Positions 7,014 to 12,494 of a DNA stretch of 12,494 nt are shown here, piece after piece. Positions within the stretch are counted from its first letter, which is position 1. Each line of letters opens with the position of its first letter. Under the pieces are notes generated by a model. That model was given only the letters and a program-made list of their open reading frames with translations. It was not told the DNA's origin and made no database searches. Origin of the DNA: Taibaiella sp. (GTDB lineage: Bacteria; Bacteroidota; Bacteroidia; Chitinophagales; Chitinophagaceae); NCBI GenBank assembly GCA_019454705.1, contig JACFNS010000036.1, positions 1-12,494 of the forward strand, given 5' to 3'. The translations under genes were made by a program, and so were the position numbers.

Positions 7014-7043
7014 AAAAGGCGGCTTCAACTGAAGCCGCCTTTC
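7014..7043. terminator. Bidirectional terminator between transketolase and rplI
   Basis: A perfect stem (AGGCGGCTTC 7017-7026 with GAAGCCGCCT 7031-7040, loop AACT) is extended by two A-T pairs. An A-run precedes it and a short T-run follows, so it can stop transcription from both convergent genes. Confidence 0.88.
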
Positions 7044-7063
7044 ATTATGTTCTTTGTATAAGA

Positions 7064-7510
7064 TTATTCACCTACTACTTCAAATTCAATTTCCAGTACG
7101 TTGTCTTTACCGAAATCGATTTGAGCTTTGTGTGTACCTACCTCTTTCACATCACCTACCAGCGATATGCGGCGGCGGTCTATTTCATAACCCTTTTGCT
7201 CGCGGATAGCGCGTGCCAGTTGTATAGAAGTAACAGAGCCGAATATTTTTCCGCTTGTACCTGTCTTAGCGCCTATCTTCACAGGGCTTGCCTTCAGTAC
7301 ATCCGTTACTTTAGCTATTTCTGCCAGCAATGCATCTTCGCGTTTCTTCAGCTGCTTGCGGCGCTCTTCCAACACTTTCAGGTTAGATTGGCTTGCCTCA
7401 AGTGCGAATTTCTGAGGTATTAGGTAGTTGCGGGCGTATCCCGGCCTTACTTCTACCAGCTCGTGGGCTGAGCCCAGGTTGTCTACATCTTTAATTAATA
7501 TTACTTGCAT
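7064..7510 (-). CDS. rplI: 50S ribosomal protein L9 (bL9)
   Basis: The 148-residue product is full length for bL9, which binds domain V of 23S rRNA through its N-terminal domain and extends a long helix from the large subunit. The N-terminal domain carries the family signature around PGYARNYLIPQKFA (23-36). A charged connecting helix follows (about 43-72) and then the C-terminal domain with GKIFGSVT (87-94) and RRRISL. It starts with ATG six bases after the rpsR stop, as the last gene of rpsF-rpsR-rplI, and ends at a strong bidirectional terminator. No irregularities are visible. Confidence 0.97.
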   Translation of the reverse strand: MQVILIKDVDNLGSAHELVEVRPGYARNYLIPQKFALEASQSNLKVLEERRKQLKKREDALLAEIAKVTDVLKASPVKIGAKTGTSGKIFGSVTSIQLARAIREQKGYEIDRRRISLVGDVKEVGTHKAQIDFGKDNVLEIEFEVVGE

Positions 7511-7516
7511 TGGTTA

Positions 7517-7783
7517 TTACTTTAAAAGGTCTGTTACATAAGGCATCAGCGACATCTGGCGTGCCTTTTTTATTGCTTGTGCTACTTTGCGCTGGTATTT
7601 CAGCGAGTTGCCCGTAATACGGCGGGGCAGCATTTTACCCTGTTCGTTTACAAATTTCTTCAGGAATTCGGCGTCTTTGTAATCAATATACTTGATGCCC
7701 ATTTTCTTGAAACGGCAGTATTTCTTCTGGCGCTGCTCTACACGTGTAGAGGTCAGAAATTTTATATCGTTTTGTTTAGCCAT
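7517..7783 (-). CDS. rpsR: 30S ribosomal protein S18 (bS18)
   Basis: This 88-residue protein is bS18, which pairs with bS6 on the platform of the small subunit. The core is [20 protein letters not shown] (22-41), followed by [25 protein letters not shown] (52-76), the conserved rRNA-binding region. Only one cysteine (C23) is present, so it is a non-zinc form. In Flavobacterium ribosomes, bS18 together with bS6 and bS21 sequesters the 3' tail of 16S rRNA, which explains the lack of Shine-Dalgarno use in this phylum; that is known from relatives, not shown here. The gene lies 25 bases after rpsF and 6 before rplI, with no ssb between, as is usual for Bacteroidota. Confidence 0.97.
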   Translation of the reverse strand: MAKQNDIKFLTSTRVEQRQKKYCRFKKMGIKYIDYKDAEFLKKFVNEQGKMLPRRITGNSLKYQRKVAQAIKKARQMSLMPYVTDLLK

Positions 7784-7808
7784 TGTTCAGTTCTTTTTTA
7801 AATGTGAA

Positions 7809-8174
7809 TTAAGCGGTAGTTGCTTCTTCAGCTGTTACTTTGTTACGCTTCCTTGCATTGTACTGCACGGCGTATTTGTCCAGCTTGGTTATCATGTGGC
7901 GCATTACCGATTCATCGCGGTTCATCTGTATTTCCAGTGTACCGTTGCTCTGCGGGTCTGCCTGGTACTCAAGCACCCAATACAGGCCTGTTGTCTTTTT
8001 GTCGATGGGGTAAGCCAGTGAGCGGAGGCCCCATGCATTTTCGTGAACGATTTTACCGCCGTTCTCTTTAATAAAGTCTGCGTACTTTTTCTGAGCCGCT
8101 TTGTACTCATCTTCTGCCAATACAGGCGTGAAAATGACCATCAGCTCATAATCCTGAAGGTTTTCTGTTGCCAT
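7809..8174 (-). CDS. rpsF: 30S ribosomal protein S6 (bS6)
   Basis: The 121-residue product is bS6, an RNP-like fold protein that binds the central domain of 16S rRNA as a heterodimer with bS18. The pattern is typical: YELMVIFTP (9-17) as first strand, a helix at 21-39, NAWGLRSLAYPIDKK (46-60), TGLYWVLEYQAD (62-73) and NRDESVMRHMITKLDKY (85-101). The basic, Thr/Ala-rich tail (107-121) is variable in the family. It is the first gene of the operon, with an ATG lacking a Shine-Dalgarno. A leader of about 90 nucleotides precedes it, containing a foldable element that could let the S6:S18 complex repress its own operon. Confidence 0.97.
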   Translation of the reverse strand: MATENLQDYELMVIFTPVLAEDEYKAAQKKYADFIKENGGKIVHENAWGLRSLAYPIDKKTTGLYWVLEYQADPQSNGTLEIQMNRDESVMRHMITKLDKYAVQYNARKRNKVTAEEATTA

Positions 8175-8207
8175 AAAAATTGTTTAGTTATTAAAATTTT
8201 CCCCTCG

Positions 8208-8259
8208 TATCCGGCAGCAACGCTGGTTATCGGCCCGGAGATGGACAAATAGCCGGATA
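8208..8259 (-). promoter_or_regulatory. Structured rpsF leader, candidate S6:S18 autoregulatory RNA
   Basis: On the minus strand a perfect 8-bp stem forms between UAUCCGGC (8259-8252) and GCCGGAUA (8215-8208), closing a 36-nt loop. Inside, AGC/GCU with a three-base loop can form a small hairpin, next to unpaired CCG and ACC triplets (8231-8233 and 8225-8227). The known rpsF leader element bound by the S6:S18 complex also uses a closing stem with exposed CCG/ACC bases mimicking the 16S site. Position and general shape agree, but I could not match the published consensus base by base. Confidence 0.5.
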
Positions 8260-8271
8260 ATTTTGGGAACG

Positions 8272-8279
8272 CAAAGGTA
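8272..8279 (-). promoter_or_regulatory. -7 promoter element of the rpsF-rpsR-rplI operon
   Basis: On the minus strand TACCTTTG fits TAnnTTTG. A TTTC at 8303-8300, 20 bases upstream, is one base from the -33 consensus. Transcription would start near 8266, giving a leader of about 90 nucleotides that contains the foldable element at 8208-8259. Confidence 0.55.
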
Positions 8280-8326
8280 AGGGGATTTCCTGATTTTATG
8301 AAATCATGGCAGGAAAATATCTAATA

Positions 8327-8551
8327 TTATTGATTTTCAGCCTTTTGCACGAATAATTTTCGCCAAATAGCCCGCAATACTAAATATACAGGGAATAGCA
8401 AGAGTATCAGCATCACCCCTGCCAGCAGTATTTCGCAAGCTTCTTTTATATTCAATTTACCATCCTGGTAGCTGCATACCATTTGCACCGCAGCACTGAT
8501 GATAGCCGGCAATGCCATAAAACGCACATGGTTGATGAACAGCTTTTTCAT
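8327..8551 (-). CDS. Small two-helix membrane protein, function unknown
   Basis: From ATG 8551 the product has 74 residues: a short basic N-terminus (MKKLFINHVR), a first hydrophobic helix (about 12-28), a polar loop (YQDGKLNIKEACE), a second helix (about 41-60, LLAGVMLILLLFPVYLVL) and a basic tail (RAIWRKLFVQK). Positive charges at both ends predict a helical hairpin with both termini in the cytoplasm. I do not recognise a family. The frame also opens four codons earlier at a TTG (8563); ATG is preferred. An imperfect -7-like box, TAATTTG (8567-8561), lies just upstream. The gene stands alone between the T9SS protein's terminator and the rpsF promoter, on the same strand as both. Confidence 0.62.
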   Translation of the reverse strand: MKKLFINHVRFMALPAIISAAVQMVCSYQDGKLNIKEACEILLAGVMLILLLFPVYLVLRAIWRKLFVQKAENQ

Positions 8552-8580
8552 ATCAGATACCAAATTACAGAATACAGAAT

Positions 8581-8610
8581 AAAAAATAGCCCCGCAGGAA
8601 ATCGCGGGGC
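8581..8610 (-). terminator. Rho-independent terminator of the T9SS-exported protein gene
   Basis: On the minus strand a 7-bp GC stem (GCCCCGC 8610-8604 with GCGGGGC 8595-8589) encloses an 8-base loop and is followed by TATTTTTT. It begins 27 bases after the stop codon at 8637. Confidence 0.85.
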
Positions 8611-8636
8611 CATCATACTATAACAGAGAATACTTC

Positions 8637-10007
8637 TTATTGTATTGTTACCAACTGCCTGGCAGGCGCATGGCCTTCGCTCTCTACGCTCAGTATATAA
8701 TTACCTGCGGGTAAGCCGCTTACGTTGAGGGTTGTCTTTTGCACACCGGTAGCCTGCATATTCCTCACAGTCTGTCCGTTCATACCGGTCAGCATGATGT
8801 TGGCATCCTTCCGCTCGCCTAATACTATATTAATGTTTGTGCTGGCAGGGTTAGGGTATATCACCACTTGCTCTTTCTTCTGTGCATCCTGCACGCCTAC
8901 GTTGAAGTAGTATTCCCAGTACATATTGCGTATTAAGAACGGCGTAGGTAATTTGAAGCCGCCAAAGTACACATACACTTCTATACTGGTAGGATTGTCA
9001 TTGCTGTCGTAGCTTACTTCGCCCTCTCCCTGTATTTCCCACATGCTGGTAGTATCATTCCACTGAGAGAAGAATACATTGGTAGGCAAGCCCTTGCTGT
9101 TATTTGTCCTGGTTTCCAGTTGGTCGTATATCCACTTGGCAGAATCTACATCCCAGTATTTAGGCAAATGATAATTGTAGTACCCGTTATTATCGTACCC
9201 TGTACTATCCGCATAGTCGTTCACCCAGCCGGCAGTATCATAGTATTGTTCCAATGAGGTAACAATTTTGTTGTTGCTATATGTATTAAACACCTGGGCA
9301 GATGAGTCCCAACTGCTGCCATTCCAGCTATAGCTAAGGGAATACACCATATTGCCGCTGCCGTCATAGGTATATACGGACTTCTGTCCGGGATTAGGCA
9401 CGCCCATTCCATAGTTTACAGTACTGTCAGTCAGCAATTTGTTCTGGCTGTCAAATACCCGGTAGGTAATGTCACTGGTGTCCCATTTGTTGCCCATACC
9501 ATTCCAGTACAGCGTCGTTTCTTTTGTGATGTTGCCGTTGGCATCGCGCACAGCCAGGTGTTTGCTGTTGTCTTTCAACCCGCCGCCGTTATCGTATTGC
9601 TCCAGGAATTCCATCCTCCTGTTGCTGCCATCGTAGTTGCTGATGAAACGCCTGTATGGCTCCAGCCCGCCGCCGTTGTCGGTCAGCATCACGGCCGTGT
9701 CATACAATATGGTACTGCTTAGCCCGTAGTCGTCCACGTCAATATCATCGGTGTTCAATACAGAGCCCCTGCCGTTTGAATATTTATAAAAAGCGGAGTC
9801 TGTTAGTTCCAGCGATGAGCCGTTAAAACTATAATCAGAAGTAGCAGCCAGCCTCCAGTAAGCGGCTGTCGTTTTAGCTCCCGCTCTTGTTGATTGTGCG
9901 ATAGCTTTCGCTGTGGAGCTCGGTGTGTTCTTTGAGAACAAGTTGGTTTGCGCCTGCGTACCGGTAGCCGCAAAACCCATAAATAGTAGTGGTAGTATTT
10001 GTCTCAT
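8637..10007 (-). CDS. T9SS type A sorting-domain protein with Tyr/Trp-Trp repeats
   Basis: The 456-residue product starts with a signal peptide (residues 1-19, likely cleavage TQA|Q). It ends in a type IX secretion C-terminal domain: VVIYPNPASTNINI (381-394), LTGMNGQTVRN (406-416), GLPAGNYILSV (431-441) and a terminal QLVTIQ. It should therefore cross the outer membrane through T9SS and be released or attached to the surface. The middle is built of loose repeats of roughly 30-60 residues, each with an aromatic, a short N/G/D-rich turn and a tryptophan: W168/W175, W228/W233, Y256/W261, W285/W292 and W316/W323. Between them lie motifs such as YDGSGNM, DANGNI, YDNNGY and YDSNDN, resembling YD/RHS-type beta-strand repeats. 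No catalytic motif is visible, so an adhesive or sugar-binding surface role is only a guess. A full promoter lies 18 bases upstream, and a terminator follows. Confidence 0.88.
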   Translation of the reverse strand: MRQILPLLFMGFAATGTQAQTNLFSKNTPSSTAKAIAQSTRAGAKTTAAYWRLAATSDYSFNGSSLELTDSAFYKYSNGRGSVLNTDDIDVDDYGLSSTILYDTAVMLTDNGGGLEPYRRFISNYDGSNRRMEFLEQYDNGGGLKDNSKHLAVRDANGNITKETTLYWNGMGNKWDTSDITYRVFDSQNKLLTDSTVNYGMGVPNPGQKSVYTYDGSGNMVYSLSYSWNGSSWDSSAQVFNTYSNNKIVTSLEQYYDTAGWVNDYADSTGYDNNGYYNYHLPKYWDVDSAKWIYDQLETRTNNSKGLPTNVFFSQWNDTTSMWEIQGEGEVSYDSNDNPTSIEVYVYFGGFKLPTPFLIRNMYWEYYFNVGVQDAQKKEQVVIYPNPASTNINIVLGERKDANIMLTGMNGQTVRNMQATGVQKTTLNVSGLPAGNYILSVESEGHAPARQLVTIQ

Positions 10008-10024
10008 AAAGATGAAGTTTCGGG

Positions 10025-10054
10025 CAAAACTATAGGGCTACCCTCATTCCACAA
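10025..10054 (-). promoter_or_regulatory. Complete Bacteroidota promoter of the T9SS protein gene
   Basis: The minus strand reads TTG (10054-10052), a 19-base spacer and TAGTTTTG (10032-10025), an exact TTG-N19-TAnnTTTG match. The -7 box ends 17 bases before the ATG at 10007, leaving a leader of about 12 nucleotides. Confidence 0.75.
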
Positions 10055-10069
10055 TCATGGCCACTGCCA

Positions 10070-10077
10070 TATATTTG
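10070..10077 (+). promoter_or_regulatory. Possible rightward -7 promoter element upstream of the broken lipoprotein gene
   Basis: TATATTTG fits TAnnTTTG exactly, but no TTG stands at the -33 distance. If used, it would give a leader of about 190 nucleotides holding both hairpins at 10149 and 10212. It is divergent from the T9SS gene promoter. Confidence 0.3.
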
Positions 10078-10148
10078 TTAAAACTTGAAGTGTAATTGTT
10101 AGGTAAAACACGGCACTCCATAGACTTTAACTCCTATATAAACAACTG

Positions 10149-10173
10149 TCCTTATTGCCGTGAGCAATAAGGA
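10149..10173. repeat. Perfect 10-bp inverted repeat (hairpin) in the intergenic region
   Basis: TCCTTATTGC (10149-10158) is perfectly mirrored by GCAATAAGGA (10164-10173) around a five-base loop, CGTGA. Neither side carries a T-run, so it does not look like an intrinsic terminator. It lies 100 bases before the lipoprotein start and could be an operator or a leader RNA structure. Confidence 0.6.
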
Positions 10174-10211
10174 TTAAAGAAAAATAAATATTATTATGTT
10201 TAAAATTTGAT

Positions 10212-10231
10212 TAAAAGCTTGTTAGCTTTTA
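10212..10231. repeat. 8-bp inverted repeat before the lipoprotein gene
   Basis: TAAAAGCT (10212-10219) pairs with AGCTTTTA (10224-10231) across a four-base loop, TGTT. It ends 42 bases before the ATG at 10274. The stem is AT-rich and weak, so it may be chance in AT-rich DNA or a binding site. Confidence 0.4.
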
Positions 10232-10273
10232 CAATGAACCGAATTCTTTATTAATCATTAAAATGTAAAACGT

Positions 10274-11558
10274 ATGAACACAAAAAGAATCACTATTCAC
10301 AATTTGCTTTTCATTTCTACCCTGCTAATTTCCCTTACACTTGGATGTAAAAAAGGAAAAGACAATCTTGAAAAAAACTAAAAATCATGTTTTTAATCCA
10401 ACTTCTACTGCTTATGTTACCAGTACAAATTTTGAAACATCGGATTATGTTTTGAGTGAAATTGTCGAAGGCCAAGACCAAACAGATACTTACATCAGAA
10501 AAATCAAATTATTTTTATCTGTAGGTTTAACAGAGGTTTGCAAGGATGATGAAATAGCGGAGTGGATTTATACTACTGCTATGAACTCGCCTGACAAGTC
10601 GGTAAAATTTATTGATCTTTTCACCGAGTATCCCTCAACTAAAAGTATTATCGAAAATGCTGTTGATCCTTTAGGTGAATTTACAGATGTTGATTTTGAT
10701 GAACTTGAAGCAGACCTTGATTATATGGGATTTCAATATTGGGCAAGTATATTCTTGACTAATGATGGTAACGCTGATGTTGAATATAAGCCAATTATCA
10801 CACCAGGACTTGATGCAGAAGATCGCGATGACCCGGAAATTGAAGACGTTACACCTGCATGGTTTTTAGACGCTCAAAATAATGTAACAGCAATTAAAAT
10901 ATGGGAAGAACTTGCATATACAACAGAGGCACCAGTTTACGCAGTATCATTAATAACTAAAAACTCAATACCAACGCAAACAACCGCAGATGATATTGAT
11001 GATCAGGCAATTTCTGATGTTATTAATAGCCGTATGAATATAAGTAAATATCAAGTTGGGTACAAATATGATAAAACCAGAGATTGCGAATATACAATGA
11101 CTGGATATGCTACCACAACCGGATGGGGAGTTCATAAATACATGCGGCATAGTTGCTATATGAGTTTAATTAGTGGAAATATAAACGATGATAATCATTA
11201 TAACCAAATTTCTAAATTACGTCAAAACAACATGTGGCAAATAATAAATAGCAACAAATACATGTTACGTGTTCATCATCAATTTGAAATGATGAACAAC
11301 AAGGGCATTTTCTTTAATACGTATGAACGTGATTGGTATGCTGGTCGCAAATTCCTCGGTTCTGCCTCATGGGGTTCTCCAGGTTATATGTATGGTCGTA
11401 TGGAATATGCACACGAATGATATATGTTTAATCCGTATGTTTCCAATTTTTGGCAAAACAGATTGCATGTGCCAGTTGTTAGCAATGGTTATACACATAC
11501 ATTCTGGAGCAATGGCAAGGGCTTGATGGAGTTCACAATTGTCGCTCCATGTTACTGA
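10274..11558 (+). pseudogene. Large lipoprotein gene broken by a frameshift and an in-frame TGA
   Basis: The ATG at 10274 opens a clean lipoprotein signal peptide: basic start MNTKR, hydrophobic core to residue 23, lipobox LTLGC with Cys25, then KKGKDN. This frame stops at 10379 (TAA). The body is one base out of register, open from 10341 to the TGA at 11418. Removing one A from the A7 run (10371-10377), or from A6 (10349-10354), joins both into a continuous protein. Past the TGA the same frame continues 45 sense codons (YMFNPYVSNFWQN...EFTIVAPCY) to a TGA at 11556 just before a terminator. The repaired protein would have 427 residues with the internal stop at 382, probably once TGG. The body has an acidic first half (EFTDVDFDELEADLDYMGF) and an aromatic, Trp-rich end. 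I recognise no family. Sequencing or assembly error, true decay or programmed shifting are all possible; two lesions favour decay or error. If unrepaired, the largest surviving open frame is 10341-11420, lacking a signal peptide. Confidence 0.7.
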
Positions 11559-11577
11559 TACTAGATAATAAAATGGG

Positions 11578-11620
11578 AAACAGAGGCTATCTTGAATATT
11601 TTAAGACAGCCTCTGTTTTA
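11578..11620 (+). terminator. Rho-independent terminator after the broken lipoprotein gene
   Basis: An 11-bp stem (AAACAGAGGCT 11578-11588 with AGCCTCTGTTT 11608-11618) is followed by TTTTA. An inner TCTT/AAGA pairing (11590-11593 with 11603-11606) lengthens it. It stands 19 bases after the distal stop at 11558, supporting the view that the coding region originally ended there and not at 11420. Confidence 0.85.
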
Positions 11621-11722
11621 AGATAACTTCGTTCTATCTTTTACTGTTGAGTATATTGTTTAAAAATCTCTAGGATAACGGAATTGATATTACACATTCT
11701 TACACATACATATATGGTGAAT

Positions 11723-12400
11723 ATGACTGTAAAAAAAACATTACTATTTGCAATTTGCATTCTCAAACTATTTAATGTTGAAGCTCAAGAACAAAAAAGG
11801 AAGTTAGCTTATGCAATAACTTATAATGAAACCGCTATAGGACAAAATATCAATCTATTAGGCATATACGAGGTGCGAGACAAGTGGCGTGTATATCTGG
11901 GTCCCAAATACCATATTAACAGCCTATGGTACAAAAGTGATATTGTGCCGTATAAAAACAAAACCAGTAACGAATATGCTTATTTTTCCAAGATAAATGC
12001 AACTAAAATTTTGGACCATTTTGGCTTGAAACTAGGATTTGAGCGAGTTGTTTTAACTAACAACAGTAATTCAGAAATATTGCTATTTTATGATTTCCAA
12101 GTATACTCAATTCAACCAGAATACGAAGGAGGAGGCATTGATCCTAATGGACAGACTTTTTTATTTACTCCTTGGCCAGGCGGTAAGTATACAGGTAATG
12201 ATAATTATATTGAAACCTATTTAGGGTGTACTCTCCAAGCACTTTCATTTAAAGAGTTTTATGTTAAAATACAGGCGGCAGCAGGCGCATATAAATCTAC
12301 TCAAATGGACGGCTTATATTATATTAATGTATTCCCTGCAAAATGGAGTTTTGGAGGTATGGTGGGGTTGGGTATTGAATATCGTCCTACAAAAAAATAA
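11723..12400 (+). CDS. Predicted secreted outer-membrane beta-barrel-like protein, unknown family
   Basis: From ATG 11723 the product has 225 residues. It begins with a signal peptide, MTVKKTLLFAICILKLFNVE, with likely cleavage VEA|QEQ. The rest looks like amphipathic beta strands with alternating polar and hydrophobic or aromatic residues: WRVYLGPKYHI, HFGLKLGFERVV, ILLFYDFQVYSI, FYVKIQAAAGAY and WSFGGMVGLGIEY. Turns are rich in Asn, Gly and Asp. This fits a small outer-membrane barrel of about eight strands, but I see no family motif. An ATG three codons earlier (11714) is an alternative start; the open frame reaches back to a TTG at 11684. The gene follows a terminator, so it should have its own promoter, yet I saw no exact TAnnTTTG in the 100 bases upstream. 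Base composition is AT-rich like the neighbouring lipoprotein gene and unlike the left part of the window. Confidence 0.68.
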   Translation: MTVKKTLLFAICILKLFNVEAQEQKRKLAYAITYNETAIGQNINLLGIYEVRDKWRVYLGPKYHINSLWYKSDIVPYKNKTSNEYAYFSKINATKILDHFGLKLGFERVVLTNNSNSEILLFYDFQVYSIQPEYEGGGIDPNGQTFLFTPWPGGKYTGNDNYIETYLGCTLQALSFKEFYVKIQAAAGAYKSTQMDGLYYINVFPAKWSFGGMVGLGIEYRPTKK

Positions 12401-12428
12401 TCTTTAGACGTTACAATAAAAAGAAACC

Positions 12429-12494
12429 ATGATTATAACAGAAAATAAACTTTTAATATTTATCGTAGCTGTATTAATAACCGCGTCATTGCAT
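12429..12494 (+). CDS. Start of an unknown gene running off the window
   Basis: An ATG 28 bases after the previous stop opens a frame that is still open at the window end, giving 22 residues. Residues 8-20 are hydrophobic (LLIFIVAVLITAS), which suits a signal peptide or membrane anchor, though the acidic TEN before it is unusual for a signal peptide. Close spacing with the barrel-like gene and no terminator between suggest one transcript. Too short to name. Confidence 0.45.
   Translation, partial: MIITENKLLIFIVAVLITASLH

Noticed and set aside
8201..8206. GAGGGG on the minus strand as a Shine-Dalgarno for rpsF
   Set aside because: It is more than 25 bases from the ATG, too far for Shine-Dalgarno pairing.
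10149..10173. 10-bp hairpin as an intrinsic terminator
   Set aside because: No T-run follows on either strand and no gene ends next to it.
11418..11420. TGA read as a sense codon (code change or selenocysteine)
   Set aside because: TGA ends well-recognised genes such as transketolase and SUI1 here, and no selenocysteine insertion structure is apparent; a TGG to TGA change is simpler.
11323..11526. 67-codon plus-strand frame near the end of the broken lipoprotein
   Set aside because: It overlaps the better frame, which stays protein-like through and beyond the TGA; this one is just the alternative frame.
1..12494. CRISPR array, tRNA, rRNA, transposase or toxin-antitoxin/defence module
   Set aside because: No regularly spaced direct repeats, tRNA-like folds, IS ends or recognisable nuclease, toxin or recombinase motifs were seen.

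Overview
The window looks like a chromosomal piece of a Bacteroidota genome, probably close to the Chitinophagaceae/Chitinophagales. This rests on several signs: a type IX secretion (T9SS) C-terminal sorting domain, an rpsF-rpsR-rplI operon with no ssb between the genes, a stand-alone C-terminal transketolase half, a SUI1/YciH-type factor, promoters of the TAnnTTTG class, and almost no Shine-Dalgarno sequences. The assignment is inferred from gene content and not from an rRNA.

Layout. At 1-1364 (+) is the 3' part of priA, closed by a bidirectional terminator shared with a convergent leftward operon. That operon (2947 to 1410, -) encodes two exported ferritin-like proteins. The first is a Tat-type lipoprotein with a nearly complete metal-ligand set, the second a paralogue whose ligands are largely lost. 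At 3582-3179 (-) are a 48-residue cysteine/glycine-rich lipoprotein, too short for most gene callers, and an 80-residue unknown. Diverging from these, 3635-6960 (+) encodes a MurG/MJ1255-like GT-B glycosyltransferase, an EamA/DMT transporter, a SUI1 (eIF1-like) factor and a transketolase C-terminal half. Bacteroidota -7 elements lie just before the EamA and transketolase starts, so those two mRNAs are probably leaderless or nearly so. A second bidirectional terminator separates this block from the leftward ribosomal protein operon rpsF-rpsR-rplI (8174 to 7064, -). Its roughly 90-nt leader can fold into a closed stem resembling in position the S6:S18 autoregulatory element. Further right are a small two-helix membrane protein (8551-8327, -) and a T9SS-exported protein with Tyr/Trp-Trp repeats (10007-8637, -), the latter with a full TTG-N19-TAnnTTTG promoter.

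From about 10.1 kb to the end the DNA becomes clearly AT-rich and nothing matches a family I know, which suggests an accessory or acquired segment. Its main gene (10274-11558, +) is a large lipoprotein broken twice: the signal peptide and lipobox are one frame away from the body, separated by A-runs, and an in-frame TGA cuts off the last 45 codons, which still read as clean protein. A strong terminator follows. Then come a predicted secreted beta-barrel-like protein (11723-12400, +) and the first 22 codons of another gene at the window edge.

How the genes relate: the left 10 kb is ordinary core genome (replication restart, translation, pentose phosphate metabolism, envelope). The most useful observations are the leaderless-promoter pattern, the rpsF leader, the asymmetric ferritin-like pair, the unpartnered transketolase half and the doubly disrupted lipoprotein. 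I found no CRISPR array, tRNA, rRNA, transposase or convincing defence system.
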